64,000 nt of DNA from Nocardia pneumoniae NBRC 100136. GTDB lineage: Bacteria > Actinomycetota > Actinomycetes > Mycobacteriales > Mycobacteriaceae. Below, in pieces: positions 34,874-42,458 of the stretch (within the stretch, counting starts at the first letter, position 1; every line of letters begins with the position of its first letter). The translations under genes and the position numbers were made by a program. Location: NCBI RefSeq assembly GCF_000308755.1, contig NZ_BAGF01000058.1, forward strand, positions 186,001 to 250,000, written 5' to 3'. Below the pieces are notes generated by a model. That model made no database searches, was not told the DNA's origin, and saw only the letters and a list, made by a program, of their open reading frames with translations.

Positions 34874-35719
34874 GTGAGCGAGGCGGTTGAGGACCCGGCA
34901 GCATCGACGTCATCCGCCGCAGCGCGGCGCGATGCGCTGCTGCTGGTATTCATCGCGGGTGCGGCGATCGGTCTCCTGGGTGGTTTGATCGGGCTCGGTG
35001 GCGCGGAGTTCCGGTTGCCGCTGCTGGTCGGGCTATTCGGATTCGCGGCCCTGCACGCGGTGATCCTGAACAAGGCGACGAGTTTGATCGTCGTACTCAC
35101 CGCGCTTCCGGCCCGGTTGACCACCCTGCCCTACGACGAGCTGAGCCAGCACTGGACGGTTGCGGCCAACCTGCTCATCGGCAGCCTCGCCGGTGCCTGG
35201 CTCGGCGCCGACTGGGCGACACGGATGCATTCGCGCACCCTCTATCGGGTCATGGCGCTGCTGCTGGTGCTCATCGCCGCGGCCCTGGCGCTTGGTCACC
35301 TGGGCCAGGTCGGCACTCTCGCACCGCCGACGGCGGCGCGGGTTGTCGCCGCGGCGCTGGCCGGTGTCGGCATCGGGATCGTGGCGGCGTTGATGGGTGT
35401 AGCCGGCGGGGAGCTGCTGATCCCGACGATCGTGCTGCTGTTCGGGGTCGACATCAAGGTGGCCGGGAGCTTATCGCTGATGGTCTCGCTGCCGACGATG
35501 CTGGTCGCGTTCGCCCGCTACAGCCGAGATCAGAGCTTCCAGATCCTGCGAGTCAACATCGGTTTCCTCCTCATCATGGCCGCCGGGTCGATCGCCGGAA
35601 CCATCGTCGGTGGGCTGTTGCTCGGCGTCGTTCCCAGCGCCGCGCTCATCCCGATTCTGACCATGCTGCTGGTCGCCTCCGCGGCCAAGGTCTGGCACCA
35701 CCAGCAGGCACTGGAATGA
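34874..35719 (+). CDS. Sulfite exporter TauE/SafE-family permease
   Basis: A 281-residue inner-membrane protein with about eight helices. The N-terminal helix carries GLLGGLIGLGGAEFRLPLL and the second half GIVAALMGVAGGELLIPTI, the inverted-repeat signature of TauE/SafE transporters, which move sulfite, sulfonates or other organic acids. GTG 34874 (MSEAVED) is used; another GTG at 34841 would add 11 residues. The stop overlaps a 29-residue frame (35716-35802, MSELRIRPADYPS), probably the stump of an acetyltransferase. A terminator follows at 35815. Confidence 0.85.
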   Translation: MSEAVEDPAASTSSAAARRDALLLVFIAGAAIGLLGGLIGLGGAEFRLPLLVGLFGFAALHAVILNKATSLIVVLTALPARLTTLPYDELSQHWTVAANLLIGSLAGAWLGADWATRMHSRTLYRVMALLLVLIAAALALGHLGQVGTLAPPTAARVVAAALAGVGIGIVAALMGVAGGELLIPTIVLLFGVDIKVAGSLSLMVSLPTMLVAFARYSRDQSFQILRVNIGFLLIMAAGSIAGTIVGGLLLGVVPSAALIPILTMLLVASAAKVWHHQQALE

Positions 35720-35814
35720 GTGAGCTCAGAATTCGCCCAGCGGACTATCCGTCTCGCCTCGCCTCCGCTCTCGTCGACGCCATGAACGACATCGGAATCC
35801 GCTGACACAACCAG

Positions 35815-35838
35815 CCCTACCCCTTTCGCGGGGTAGGG
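35815..35838 (+). terminator. Terminator after the TauE gene
   Basis: CCCTACCCC with its exact complement around six bases; TTGTTTT follows after a short gap. Confidence 0.7.
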
Positions 35839-35853
35839 CCATCGGGGTTGTTT

Positions 35854-36069
35854 TCAGCGAGCGCGTGGCGGCCGAAGCAGCCGGGGCAGGGCGGCGACAG
35901 CGGTGACCGCGGCCCACAGTCCGAGCGCCGCGACCAGGGCGGCGGCAGTGTCGGCGGCGGTGGCGGTGCCCAGCACGTGTCCGCGCAGGGCGTCGGTGGC
36001 GTGCGCGACCGGATTCATCGTGGCCATGGCCTGCATCCAGCCGGGCATGGTCTCGACGGTGCGAACGCA
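35854..36069 (-). pseudogene. C-terminal stump of an ABC-2 type permease (DrrB-like)
   Basis: About 70 codons of the last membrane region of a multidrug-type ABC permease: VETMPGWMQAMATMNPVAHA, then TDALRGHVLG, then a hydrophobic helix and a basic end. The rest of the gene is missing, cut at about 36,066-36,075 where arsC sequence on the other strand begins. No ATPase partner is present. It marks a rearrangement junction. Confidence 0.75.
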
Positions 36070-36077
36070 CCCCCAGT

Positions 36078-36471
36078 GTGCTGTTCGTCTGCGTCCACAA
36101 CGCCGGACGCTCCCAGATGGCCGCCGGCTTCCTCACCCACCTCGCCGGAGAAGCCATCGAAGTCCGCTCCGCGGGTAGCGCACCTGCCGAGTCGATCAAC
36201 CCCGCCGGCCGTCGAGGCCATGCGCGAGGTCGGCATCGACATCTCCGACCACACCCCGAAAATCCTCACCCCCGACACCGTCGAAACCTCCACCGTGGTC
36301 ATCACCATGGGCTGCGGCGACGCCTGCCCTTACTTCCCCGGCGTCGACTACCGCGACTGGAAACTCGACGACCCCGCAGGTGAAGGTGTCGATGCCGTCC
36401 GCGCGATCCGCGACGAAATCCGCAAACTCGTCGAGGACCTCATCACCGAGCTGGCACCCACCACGCGGTAG
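36078..36471 (+). pseudogene. arsC: Arsenate reductase / low-molecular-weight phosphatase, frameshifted
   Basis: An ArsC of the thioredoxin- or mycothiol-linked LMW-phosphatase type. The active-site loop VCVHNAGRSQMAAGF is in frame one; after AESINPA the reading continues as VEAMREVGIDISDHTPKIL and MGCGDACPYFPG in frame two. One extra base in CCCGCCGGCCGTC, near 36,205, accounts for the shift. The N-terminus also starts abruptly at the permease junction; the start GTG 36078 may be accidental. Catalytic Cys and Arg are present, so the break is recent or a sequencing error. It fits the arsenic genes 4 kb away. Confidence 0.8.
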
Positions 36472-36611
36472 ACAGCCTCATGAGCGACCCGGACGCGGGG
36501 AGCAGGCGCCGCATCGACCACCTCACTGACCTGCCGGCACCTTGTCGGCGGCATCCGCTATCAACCGATCAGACCCGACCGGTCTGCATTAGCTGGCGAT
36601 ATGCTCCAGTG

Positions 36612-37328
36612 GTGGCGCTGTCCGTGCCAGCACCCATGCTAGCCAGTGCCGGGCCGCCGCCCAGGCCACCGGGTGAGTGGGCCGCGGAACTGAAATGGGA
36701 GGGCAAACGGGCGGTTTCGCGCTGCCAGAGCGGTTCGTGCCGATTCTGGAGCCGCAACATGCGCGAGATCAGCGCCGCCTACCCCGAGATAACCGAAGCG
36801 CTCGCCGCGCTGGCGGCGGGGCGTTCTGTCATTCTCGTTGGTGAGCTGATCGCTCTGACCCGGCGACGGGTGTGCCGGTGTTCGGCAGACTGCAGCGGCG
36901 TATGCACCTGACGCGTCCCTCGGCCGCGCTGGTCGCGGCGGTGCGAGTGGAATACGTAGTCTTCGATGTGCTCGCCCTCGGCGACGAGTCGGTGATGGAC
37001 CGGCCATGTTTGACGCGACGCGGGCTGCTCGAGAACCTGGGCCTGGACCGTGTCCCGGTCCGGGTGCCACCGTTCTGGCGACTCACCGACGTGAGCGCCG
37101 ACCGATCGCTGCAAGTAGCGCAGGACGCCGGGCTTGGAGGGCATCGTCAGCAAACACATGGACTCCGTCTATGAACCGGGCCGCCGCTCGTCGCGGTGGA
37201 TCAAAACACCGCTGCACCGCACCACCGAGGCTGTGGTCGTGGGCTGGATGCCCGGATCAGGCGCCAATACGCGGTTCTTCGGCTCGCTGGTCGTATTCCC
37301 CGCCGCCCCCTCGCGTTTCGAGCGGTAG
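36612..37328 (+). pseudogene. ATP-dependent DNA ligase (LigD/LigC-like), multiply frameshifted
   Basis: The adenylation domain of a repair ligase in three frames: WAAELKWEGKRAV and SRNMREISAAYPEI in the first; then VPVFGRLQRRMHLT (reached after one lost base near 36,858) and VEYVVFDVLALGDES; then EGIVSKHMDSVYEPGRRSSR (after one gained base near 37,134) and WIKTPLHRTTEAVVVGW. The nucleotidyl motif reads KWEG where KxDG is expected, a substitution beside the shifts that argues for true decay. The C-terminal end is lost after SLVVFPAAPSRFER. Confidence 0.8.
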
Positions 37329-37380
37329 CGGCGGGTCCAGCGGTGGAGGTGGCGCTGGCCGATCGACTCGTCCGCGTTGG

Positions 37381-37880
37381 TCGCCGGCCAACTCTCCCGT
37401 CACCTACAGCTCTGACGAAGTCGCGGCGCTGGATCGCTACCGCCAGAAGGTTGAAGCGGTGGGACCTCGCGCCGAGTCCTATGATCTTTTCCTCTGCCAT
37501 GCCTGGGACGACCGGCGAGAGACCGCGACCGAACTGCACGACCTCCTCGAAGCGCAGGACGTGTCGGTCTGGTTAAGCGAGTGGGACATCATCCTCGGCC
37601 TGCCATTCATGCGGGAGATCGACAAGGCCTGGCCAAGACGCGCATCGGTCTCGTCCTCATCACGCCCGCCTTCCTGAAACGCATCGAAAGCGGTGGTGTG
37701 TCCGAGAAGGAACTCTCTGAGCTGCTGGCTCGCGACCTGCTGATCCCCGTCGCGCACGGGGTGACCTATGACGAAATTCGGGCGATCAGCCCGCTCCTCG
37801 GCTCTCGCAACGGTCTCAGCACTGGCGAGGACTCGCTAGAAGACATCGCTAAGAAGATCGCTGAACTCGTCGCCTTGTAG
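37381..37880 (+). pseudogene. TIR-domain protein, frameshifted
   Basis: A bacterial TIR domain in two frames. Frame one has SYDLFLCHAWDDRRETATEL and SVWLSEWDIILGLPFMREID; frame two begins LAKTRIGLVLITPAFLKR and runs to the stop at 37880. One missing G in GACAAGGCCTGG near 37,628 explains the break. The WLSEWD segment holds the Glu position used for NAD cleavage in active TIR enzymes. No clear start codon is visible, so the 5' end may be lost too. TIR proteins often act in phage defence; no partner gene remains here. Confidence 0.7.
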
Positions 37881-38287
37881 AGCCTGGTCGCGAACCTCGA
37901 GAGTGGAGTGAGTCCCGGCCACCCACTGGCGGGCGACCGAGTAGACGCCTCGGTCTCCGGGCCACGCCCACCCTCGGGGTGGCTCGTCGTCGATGCGGCA
38001 GCCGTCACGGCGCATGCCTTGTGCACCGGTTCGACCGCCTGGTCGTCGAATAGGTCCATGAGCCGCGCCATCGCCCGTAGTGCGCGCGTGACGTGGCCGT
38101 GGTCGGTCCAGTTCACCGACTTGAGTTGCTGCTGGGTGGCGGTGCGGCGCACGCTGCTGTCGGTCCACGTGGAGTGATCACTGGTGTGGCCCCTGGACAG
38201 GATCTCGGTGCCGACTGCTGCCACATCGTAGGTCGCGGCGGATCGGAACGGCGACAGGGCGGTCCGCAGGCGGCACCCATCCAACAC
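37766..38287 (-). CDS. Uncertain open frame, function unknown
   Basis: A minus-strand frame of up to 173 residues overlapping the TIR 3' end. The segment TQQQLKSVNWTDHGHVTRAL, then RAMARLMDLFDDQAV, looks protein-like, but the C-terminal part is antisense to the TIR gene and no domain is recognised. It may be a fragment of another decayed gene in this scrap region. Confidence 0.25.
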   Translation of the reverse strand: MLDGCRLRTALSPFRSAATYDVAAVGTEILSRGHTSDHSTWTDSSVRRTATQQQLKSVNWTDHGHVTRALRAMARLMDLFDDQAVEPVHKACAVTAAASTTSHPEGGRGPETEASTRSPASGWPGLTPLSRFATRLYKATSSAIFLAMSSSESSPVLRPLREPRSGLIARISS

Positions 38288-38331
38288 ACAACCAAAACGG
38301 GGGGTTTAAGGGGGGGCCAGGACCGAAAAAA

Positions 38332-38362
38332 GGTCAGGCCCGGTCACTGACCGGGCCTGACC
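38332..38362 (-). terminator. Original terminator of the tRNA-Ala gene
   Basis: A perfect 14-base stem, GGTCAGGCCCGGTC and complement, followed on the minus strand by six T. It lies 11 bases beyond the displaced tRNA 3' end at 38373, where the tRNA terminator stood before the element integrated. Confidence 0.8.
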
Positions 38363-38372
38363 TGCTACTTAG

Positions 38373-38415
38373 GTGGAGCTAAGGGGACTCGAACCCCTGA
38401 CCCCCACACTGCCAG
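38373..38415. repeat. Left attachment repeat (displaced tRNA-Ala 3' end)
   Basis: Forty-three bases identical to 53066-53108, from GTGGAGCTAAGGGG to CACACTGCCAG. They cover the acceptor 3' strand, T-arm, variable loop and half of the anticodon arm of tRNA-Ala read on the minus strand. Beyond 38415 the sequence departs from the tRNA. Confidence 0.92.
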
Positions 38416-38639
38416 GCACAGGCCCTGCCGCCGATCAGGGCTTCAGCTTCCCCGGTTGGCGTGAGGTGGGTGGCGCAGCGGGTTCAACTGTCGTCGGCGT
38501 TGTCGTCGGATCTGTCGTCACCAGCCCGCTGGCCCCTGGAAGGGGCCATATGGTTCGAGCACGTGTCTGTAGCCTCGGGCATACTCGCCTTCGTCTCGGC
38601 GCAGTGGGTACCGGGTGTTGTAACCCAAGGGGGCACAAG

Positions 38640-39599
38640 TTGACTAGCAGCACGCTGACGTCTTCGGATGGGCAGTCCAGTCGGGCGTGGTTGGTGCTAA
38701 CAAAGGCGGCATATCGCCGGCTGGGCGGCGCAGCGAAGTACGACGACAACCCAGCGAGCCATTACAGCTGGGACAGCACAGTGCCGAACCACGCGAAAGT
38801 CGCGGTCGGTGACATCGTCCTGCTGTGGAACCAGACGGAATCGCTCGGGATCTCGGTCATCGACCACATCACCGTTGGTACCGCGGACAAGCGCCGTGCT
38901 CGCTGCCTCAAGTGCAACAGTGTCAACTTCGAGGAGCGGGCGACGATGCGGCCGATCTACCGGTGCCAGAAGTGCAAGGACACGTTCGATGACCCGGTCT
39001 ACGAAGAGCTCTACGGGCTGACGACGTACCGATCCAGCCATGAGCAGGGCTGGATCGACTTGCTCGGCGAATTCACCGCCGCAGAACTGCGAAGCCTGTG
39101 CGTAAAACCGAAGTCCCAGAACAGCTTTCGGTCGCTGCGTTGGCCTGACACACGCCGAGCGATCAACGCCCGCCTTGGTAACGAGGTCCTGCGGCCAATG
39201 GACTCGACCACCGCGCAGTTGCAGCACGGACACACGACTAAACCCACTCGAGTTCGGCTCGGTCAGCGGCAATTCCGGGCGATGCTGCTTGGACAGTTCG
39301 GGCCGAAGTGCGCGTTCACCGGCGAGCTCCCAGAGGCTGCGTTGGATGCTTGCCACCTCTACAGCTACGCCAAGGTCGGCAAGCACCATGAGCATGGCGG
39401 GGTATTGCTGCGCCGCGACCTACATACGCTGTTCGACCGCGGGATCATCGCCGTCGACGGAAACGATGTCATCGACGTCGCCGCTGACCATCGCCGGTAT
39501 CCGGCCTACGGCAGTCTCCACGGGCAGCCGCTCACAGTGAAGGTGAGCGACCGACAACGGGATTGGTTCGCCCTGCACTGGACCGAACATCGTGGATGA
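38640..39599 (+). CDS. HNH endonuclease with N-terminal reader-like domain and zinc ribbon
   Basis: A 319-residue protein. Residues about 12-80 (SRAWLVLTKAAYRRLGG; VAVGDIVLLWNQTESLGISV) resemble EVE/PUA-like modified-base readers. A zinc ribbon follows (CLKC and CQKC, near residues 86 and 107). The C-terminal HNH_2-type nuclease reads CAFTGELPEAALDACHLYSY, then GGVLLRRDLHTLFDRGIIAV. This order recalls type IV enzymes that cut modified phage DNA, such as ScoMcrA or EVE-HNH proteins. The start is taken as TTG 38640, with AAGGGGG upstream; the open frame runs back into the attachment site, which is unlikely to code. It is likely defence cargo; specificity unknown. Confidence 0.78.
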   Translation: MTSSTLTSSDGQSSRAWLVLTKAAYRRLGGAAKYDDNPASHYSWDSTVPNHAKVAVGDIVLLWNQTESLGISVIDHITVGTADKRRARCLKCNSVNFEERATMRPIYRCQKCKDTFDDPVYEELYGLTTYRSSHEQGWIDLLGEFTAAELRSLCVKPKSQNSFRSLRWPDTRRAINARLGNEVLRPMDSTTAQLQHGHTTKPTRVRLGQRQFRAMLLGQFGPKCAFTGELPEAALDACHLYSYAKVGKHHEHGGVLLRRDLHTLFDRGIIAVDGNDVIDVAADHRRYPAYGSLHGQPLTVKVSDRQRDWFALHWTEHRG

Positions 39600-39843
39600 T
39601 GCCTAGGAAGGACGGATTCGCACCAAGTGTGACGTGTAATCGCACTGCGGTTTTGAGGTTGTCAGTCTCGGTGTTTGTGAGAAGTGGTGATTGTTGGAGT
39701 TGATCAGGATGCGTAGTTGAGCAGCGGATCCGTCATTAACATCGTTGGCGGGAGTCGGTTGCGCTATGTACTGCCGCGGACTGAGAATGACGGGCGGAGG
39801 GGAACTGCGGTCGTCCGTATGTCTCAAGACCGATGGTGCCGCA

Positions 39844-39861
39844 TGTACAGCATCCTGTACA
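39844..39861. promoter_or_regulatory. Palindromic operator of the toxin-antitoxin operon
   Basis: TGTACAG CATC CTGTACA is a perfect inverted repeat eight bases before the antitoxin ATG. YefM-type antitoxins bind TGTACA palindromes at their own promoters, so autoregulation is strongly suggested. Confidence 0.75.
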
Positions 39862-39869
39862 GTGACACT

Positions 39870-40373
39870 ATGAAGCCGATTAGCTACACCGAGGCGCGAG
39901 CGAACTTCGCATCGGTTCTCGACAGCGCCACTGAAGACCTAGAAGAGGTGGTAGTCACTCGTGCAGGCCACGAGCCTGCCGTCGTTGTCGCCCTGAGTGA
40001 GTACCAAGCCCTGCAGGAGACTGCGTACCTGCTGGGCAACCCGGCCAATGCCCGACACCTGGAACGTTCGATAGCCGAGCATCGTGGCGGCACCGCAACG
40101 CCGAGGGAGCTGGTGGACGTTGATGAGGAAGAATCCACTGAAGACGTGAAGTCGAAGCGTCGACGGAAGGTGCTTGTAAGGACATTCGGGGAGGATGTTC
40201 CGCTCCTAATCTCTCCTGATCCCCACTCCTTCGACGATATCGATTCCTACATCGAAGCCGTCAATGGTATTGATCCCAATTCACCACTCGCCGCTTTCTA
40301 TCGCTTATTGGTTTCGCGTCTAAACATCCCTGATCCTGAACCTAAGGCGCCTCGGCGCAAGGCGGCAAAGTGA
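39870..40373 (+). CDS. YefM/RelB-type antitoxin with an unusual C-terminal extension
   Basis: A 167-residue protein. The first 75 residues are a normal Phd/YefM antitoxin (SYTEARANFASVLDSATEDL, then VVVTRAGHEPAVVVALSEYQ). Normal members stop at about 85-90 residues; this one goes on with an acidic linker, SKRRRKVLVRTFGEDVPLL, and a folded-looking segment ending in a basic tail. The toxin-binding part should lie near residues 60-90; the role of the extra 75 residues is unknown. ATG 39870 follows the palindrome; upstream frame to 39717 is not coding. The stop overlaps the toxin GTG. Confidence 0.88.
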   Translation: MKPISYTEARANFASVLDSATEDLEEVVVTRAGHEPAVVVALSEYQALQETAYLLGNPANARHLERSIAEHRGGTATPRELVDVDEEESTEDVKSKRRRKVLVRTFGEDVPLLISPDPHSFDDIDSYIEAVNGIDPNSPLAAFYRLLVSRLNIPDPEPKAPRRKAAK

Positions 40374-40627
40374 AACTGACATTCACCGATTCTGCCTGGT
40401 CAGACTACGAATGGTGGCAGAGCAACGACAGGCGGATTCTGCGCCGCATCAACAAACTCATCGAGGACATTAAGCGTAACGGCTATGAAGGTACGGGGAA
40501 GCCGGAAGCATTGAGGCATGGACTGGCTGGCTACTGGTCCCGACGTATCACCCAGGAGCATCGGATCGTCTACGCGATCGATGATGACGCGGTCGTGATC
40601 ATCTCGTGCCGCTACCACTACGAGTGA
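40370..40627 (+). CDS. yoeB: YoeB/Txe-family mRNA-cleaving toxin
   Basis: An 85-residue RelE-superfamily toxin that cuts mRNA in the ribosomal A site. The family pattern is complete: WSDYEWWQSNDRRILRRINK at the start, GTGKPEALRHGLAGYWSRRI in the middle, EHRIVYAI and the final SCRYHYE with the catalytic His-Tyr pair. Start GTG 40370 overlaps the antitoxin stop (GTGA), the typical coupling that keeps antitoxin in excess. As part of the element it probably stabilises it in the host. Confidence 0.92.
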   Translation: MKLTFTDSAWSDYEWWQSNDRRILRRINKLIEDIKRNGYEGTGKPEALRHGLAGYWSRRITQEHRIVYAIDDDAVVIISCRYHYE

Positions 40628-41096
40628 TGTGGATTGAGCATGCCCACATGGGAGCCTCAGACCGTGCCCTGGTTGGTCGAGATTCTTGTGTGCCCGTGGA
40701 TGCTGCCGCTGGAGGTTTGACCGGTGAAAGTAGCGTCGGTAGAGTTCTGAAACCCCCCAGAGGCACCCTGTACGGGTCCAGCTTCGACTTCCCCTGAGGA
40801 GCGTGAGAAGGAACCCAGTTAGCTCGTTGCGTGTGGCTTGGGTCTGGTACATCGTTCGACTCGGTGTCCGGTGCCGTAGCGGTGTGCAGTGTTCTTGCGT
40901 CAATCGTGGTAATCCCTTTCCTGGAAACGAAAATCAGCGGCGTCATGAACCGTCTGTCCAGCAGCAAGGAAACCCCGAAAGGAGGCAGCATGATCGATAA
41001 ATCATGGACCGCCGCGAAGAACGTCTTCTACGGTGTTGCAGGGGCCCTGGTCCAGACCAGACGTAACGAGCTTCGCGGTCTTGCGGTTAGTTCGGC

Positions 41097-41147
41097 AATC
41101 TGACTGAAAAGCGGAAGGTCGCCGGTTCGATCCCGGCCCTGGCCACC
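41097..41147 (+). repeat. 3' half of a tRNA-Phe(GAA) gene, attachment-site fossil
   Basis: ATCTGACTGAAAAGCGGA forms an anticodon arm with loop CTGAAAA (anticodon GAA); GCCGG TTCGATC CCGGC is a perfect T-arm, and CCTGGCC plus A is an acceptor 3' strand. The required 5' half (GGCCAGG and D-arm) is absent, so it is not a working tRNA. A terminator follows directly. It marks the edge of another, tRNA-Phe-directed insertion inside the present element. Confidence 0.7.
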
Positions 41148-41151
41148 GTAT

Positions 41152-41179
41152 CCCCCTGGCAAATCACCTGGTCAGGGGG
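41152..41179 (+). terminator. Terminator behind the tRNA-Phe fragment
   Basis: CCCCCTG and CAGGGGG arms around 14 bases, followed by AATTTT; a typical tRNA-gene terminator carried along with the fragment. Confidence 0.75.
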
Positions 41180-41474
41180 AATTTTCGTCTCGATACCCCT
41201 ACGACAGATCTGTTCGGGTTGACCGTGGTTGACCGCAGAGAACCGCGTCGTGATGCACGCAGAACGCACGCCGATCTTCCGTGTTTCAGGCAACTGGGTG
41301 GAACTGGACCACAAGCGGTGGACTGAGCTGGAACGGGTGGGTTCGTGATCGTCTGCGGGAAGTAAGTCGGGTACGGCTCTCGTCGTGCCCAGCACTGCTC
41401 GGTAATGCCAAAGGTGACCTTCGTACGGCGAGTAACCCCGACACCGGCCCTGGAATGGGTGGGCATGCGCACGA

Positions 41475-41601
41475 GGGGGCAGGCTTCCCCGCCTGCCCCG
41501 TTAGGGCCTGCCCTTCGCGCGTAGAGGCTCCAGGGTCAAGGGTGGCGCAGCCATCAGCGGAGCTGACGCCGTAGGCGCCCTTGACGCTGGAGGGGCGCGC
41601 G
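41475..41601. repeat. Cluster of strong hairpins, candidate single-strand origin
   Basis: First, GGGGCAGG and CCTGCCCC around CTTCCCCG (perfect). Then a long imperfect stem pairs 41516-41548 with 41574-41601 (CTCCAG...GTCAAGGG against CCCTTGAC...CTGGAG, with CGCGCG ends). It lies in the non-coding gap before ssb. Rolling-circle elements need a structured lagging-strand origin, a possible role. Confidence 0.45.
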
Positions 41602-41782
41602 GACACACTGCAGGCCCATCCATTCCAGGGCCACGCGGCCGAAGGACGCGGAAGAGATGCGAGCAGACCTGAATCCTGGTGCGGCTCTTTAATCTAAGTA
41701 ATAGGCGAATTCGGCAGTCGATCGCGGTGGCCGGGTTCGGTGACCGGACCTGGTTGCAGCTGGTCCGGTCACCGGGTGCGGG

Positions 41783-42193
41783 TCAGAACGGCGGCTCGGT
41801 GGCGTCGACGCTGGTGGCGCCGTTGCGGGCGCGGCGGGTGATCTGTGCGGTCTGGCCCTTCAGGTCGACGGCGACCGTGTCGGCGGTGAGTTCGAGTGCG
41901 GCGCGGGGCTTGGCGTCCTTGCCGATGTAGGGGTCGGCGGTCAGGCGGTGGCCGGTGACGGTGACGCGGCATCCCTTGGTCAGGCAGTCGCCGGTGAGTT
42001 CGGCCAGGTCGCCCCAGCAGTTGATCCGGATGACGGTCTTGGCGGCGTCGACCCATTCGTTGCGGTCGCGGTCGTAGCGGCGGTCGTTGGAGATGACGGT
42101 GAAGTTGGTGACGAGTTTGCCGGTGTTCGTGACGCGGGGTTCGGGGTTGTCGGCGAGGTGGCCGGTGATGGTGACGGTGACGTTGCTGGCCAT
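41783..42193 (-). CDS. ssb: Single-stranded DNA-binding protein
   Basis: A 136-residue SSB with one OB fold. VTVTITGHLADNPEPRVT and VTNFTVISNDRRYDR form the N-terminal strands; VIRINCWGDLAELTG is the central core. The glycine-rich linker of chromosomal SSB is missing, but the last residues, ATEPPF, keep the acidic-PPF tip that recruits partner proteins. GAGGAAG precedes the ATG. It should protect the single strands made by rolling-circle replication of the element. It is divergent from the drifted paralogue at 42459. Confidence 0.9.
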   Translation of the reverse strand: MASNVTVTITGHLADNPEPRVTNTGKLVTNFTVISNDRRYDRDRNEWVDAAKTVIRINCWGDLAELTGDCLTKGCRVTVTGHRLTADPYIGKDAKPRAALELTADTVAVDLKGQTAQITRRARNGATSVDATEPPF

Positions 42194-42458
42194 GACTGCT
42201 TCCTCCTGGGGTGGGAGTTCCGGTGCGGCTCCCGGTGGTTGGTGGGACGGAGGACGCTGTGGCGGGGCATGCACGGTCTCGTCAAGGCTCGCCGCGAGAC
42301 CGTCTCACTGAAATGTATTGTGCGGCAGCTCAATTGGTGAGGCGGTTTCGTGGTGACTCGTCTTGGCCTTGTCGGGATCGGGTAGGGCCTGCCATGGTGG
42401 CATTCGACCCGCCGGGCACCGGGAGTCGTCCGGGACCCCTCCCCAGGAGGACGCGGGC

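Larger units (their letters stand above)
40628..41782. other. Gene-poor stretch with fossil sequences and hairpins
   Basis: More than 1.1 kb without a solid gene. A plus frame (40831-41103) encodes a membrane-like stretch (VAVCSVLASIVVIPFLETK) and, from ATG 40990 with GGAGG upstream, MIDKSWTAAKNVFYG, running into the tRNA-Phe fragment; it looks like a truncated mobile-element gene. Also present are the tRNA fragment and terminator at 41097-41179 and the hairpin cluster at 41475-41601. Confidence 0.55.

Noticed and set aside
38373..38639. In-frame upstream extension of the HNH gene through the attachment site
   Set aside because: It would translate tRNA-derived sequence; TTG 38640 with AAGGGGG upstream gives a protein starting at the conserved domain.
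41041..41147. Complete tRNA-Phe gene
   Set aside because: The T-arm, anticodon arm and 3' acceptor strand are good, but the 5' acceptor strand and a normal D-arm are missing.
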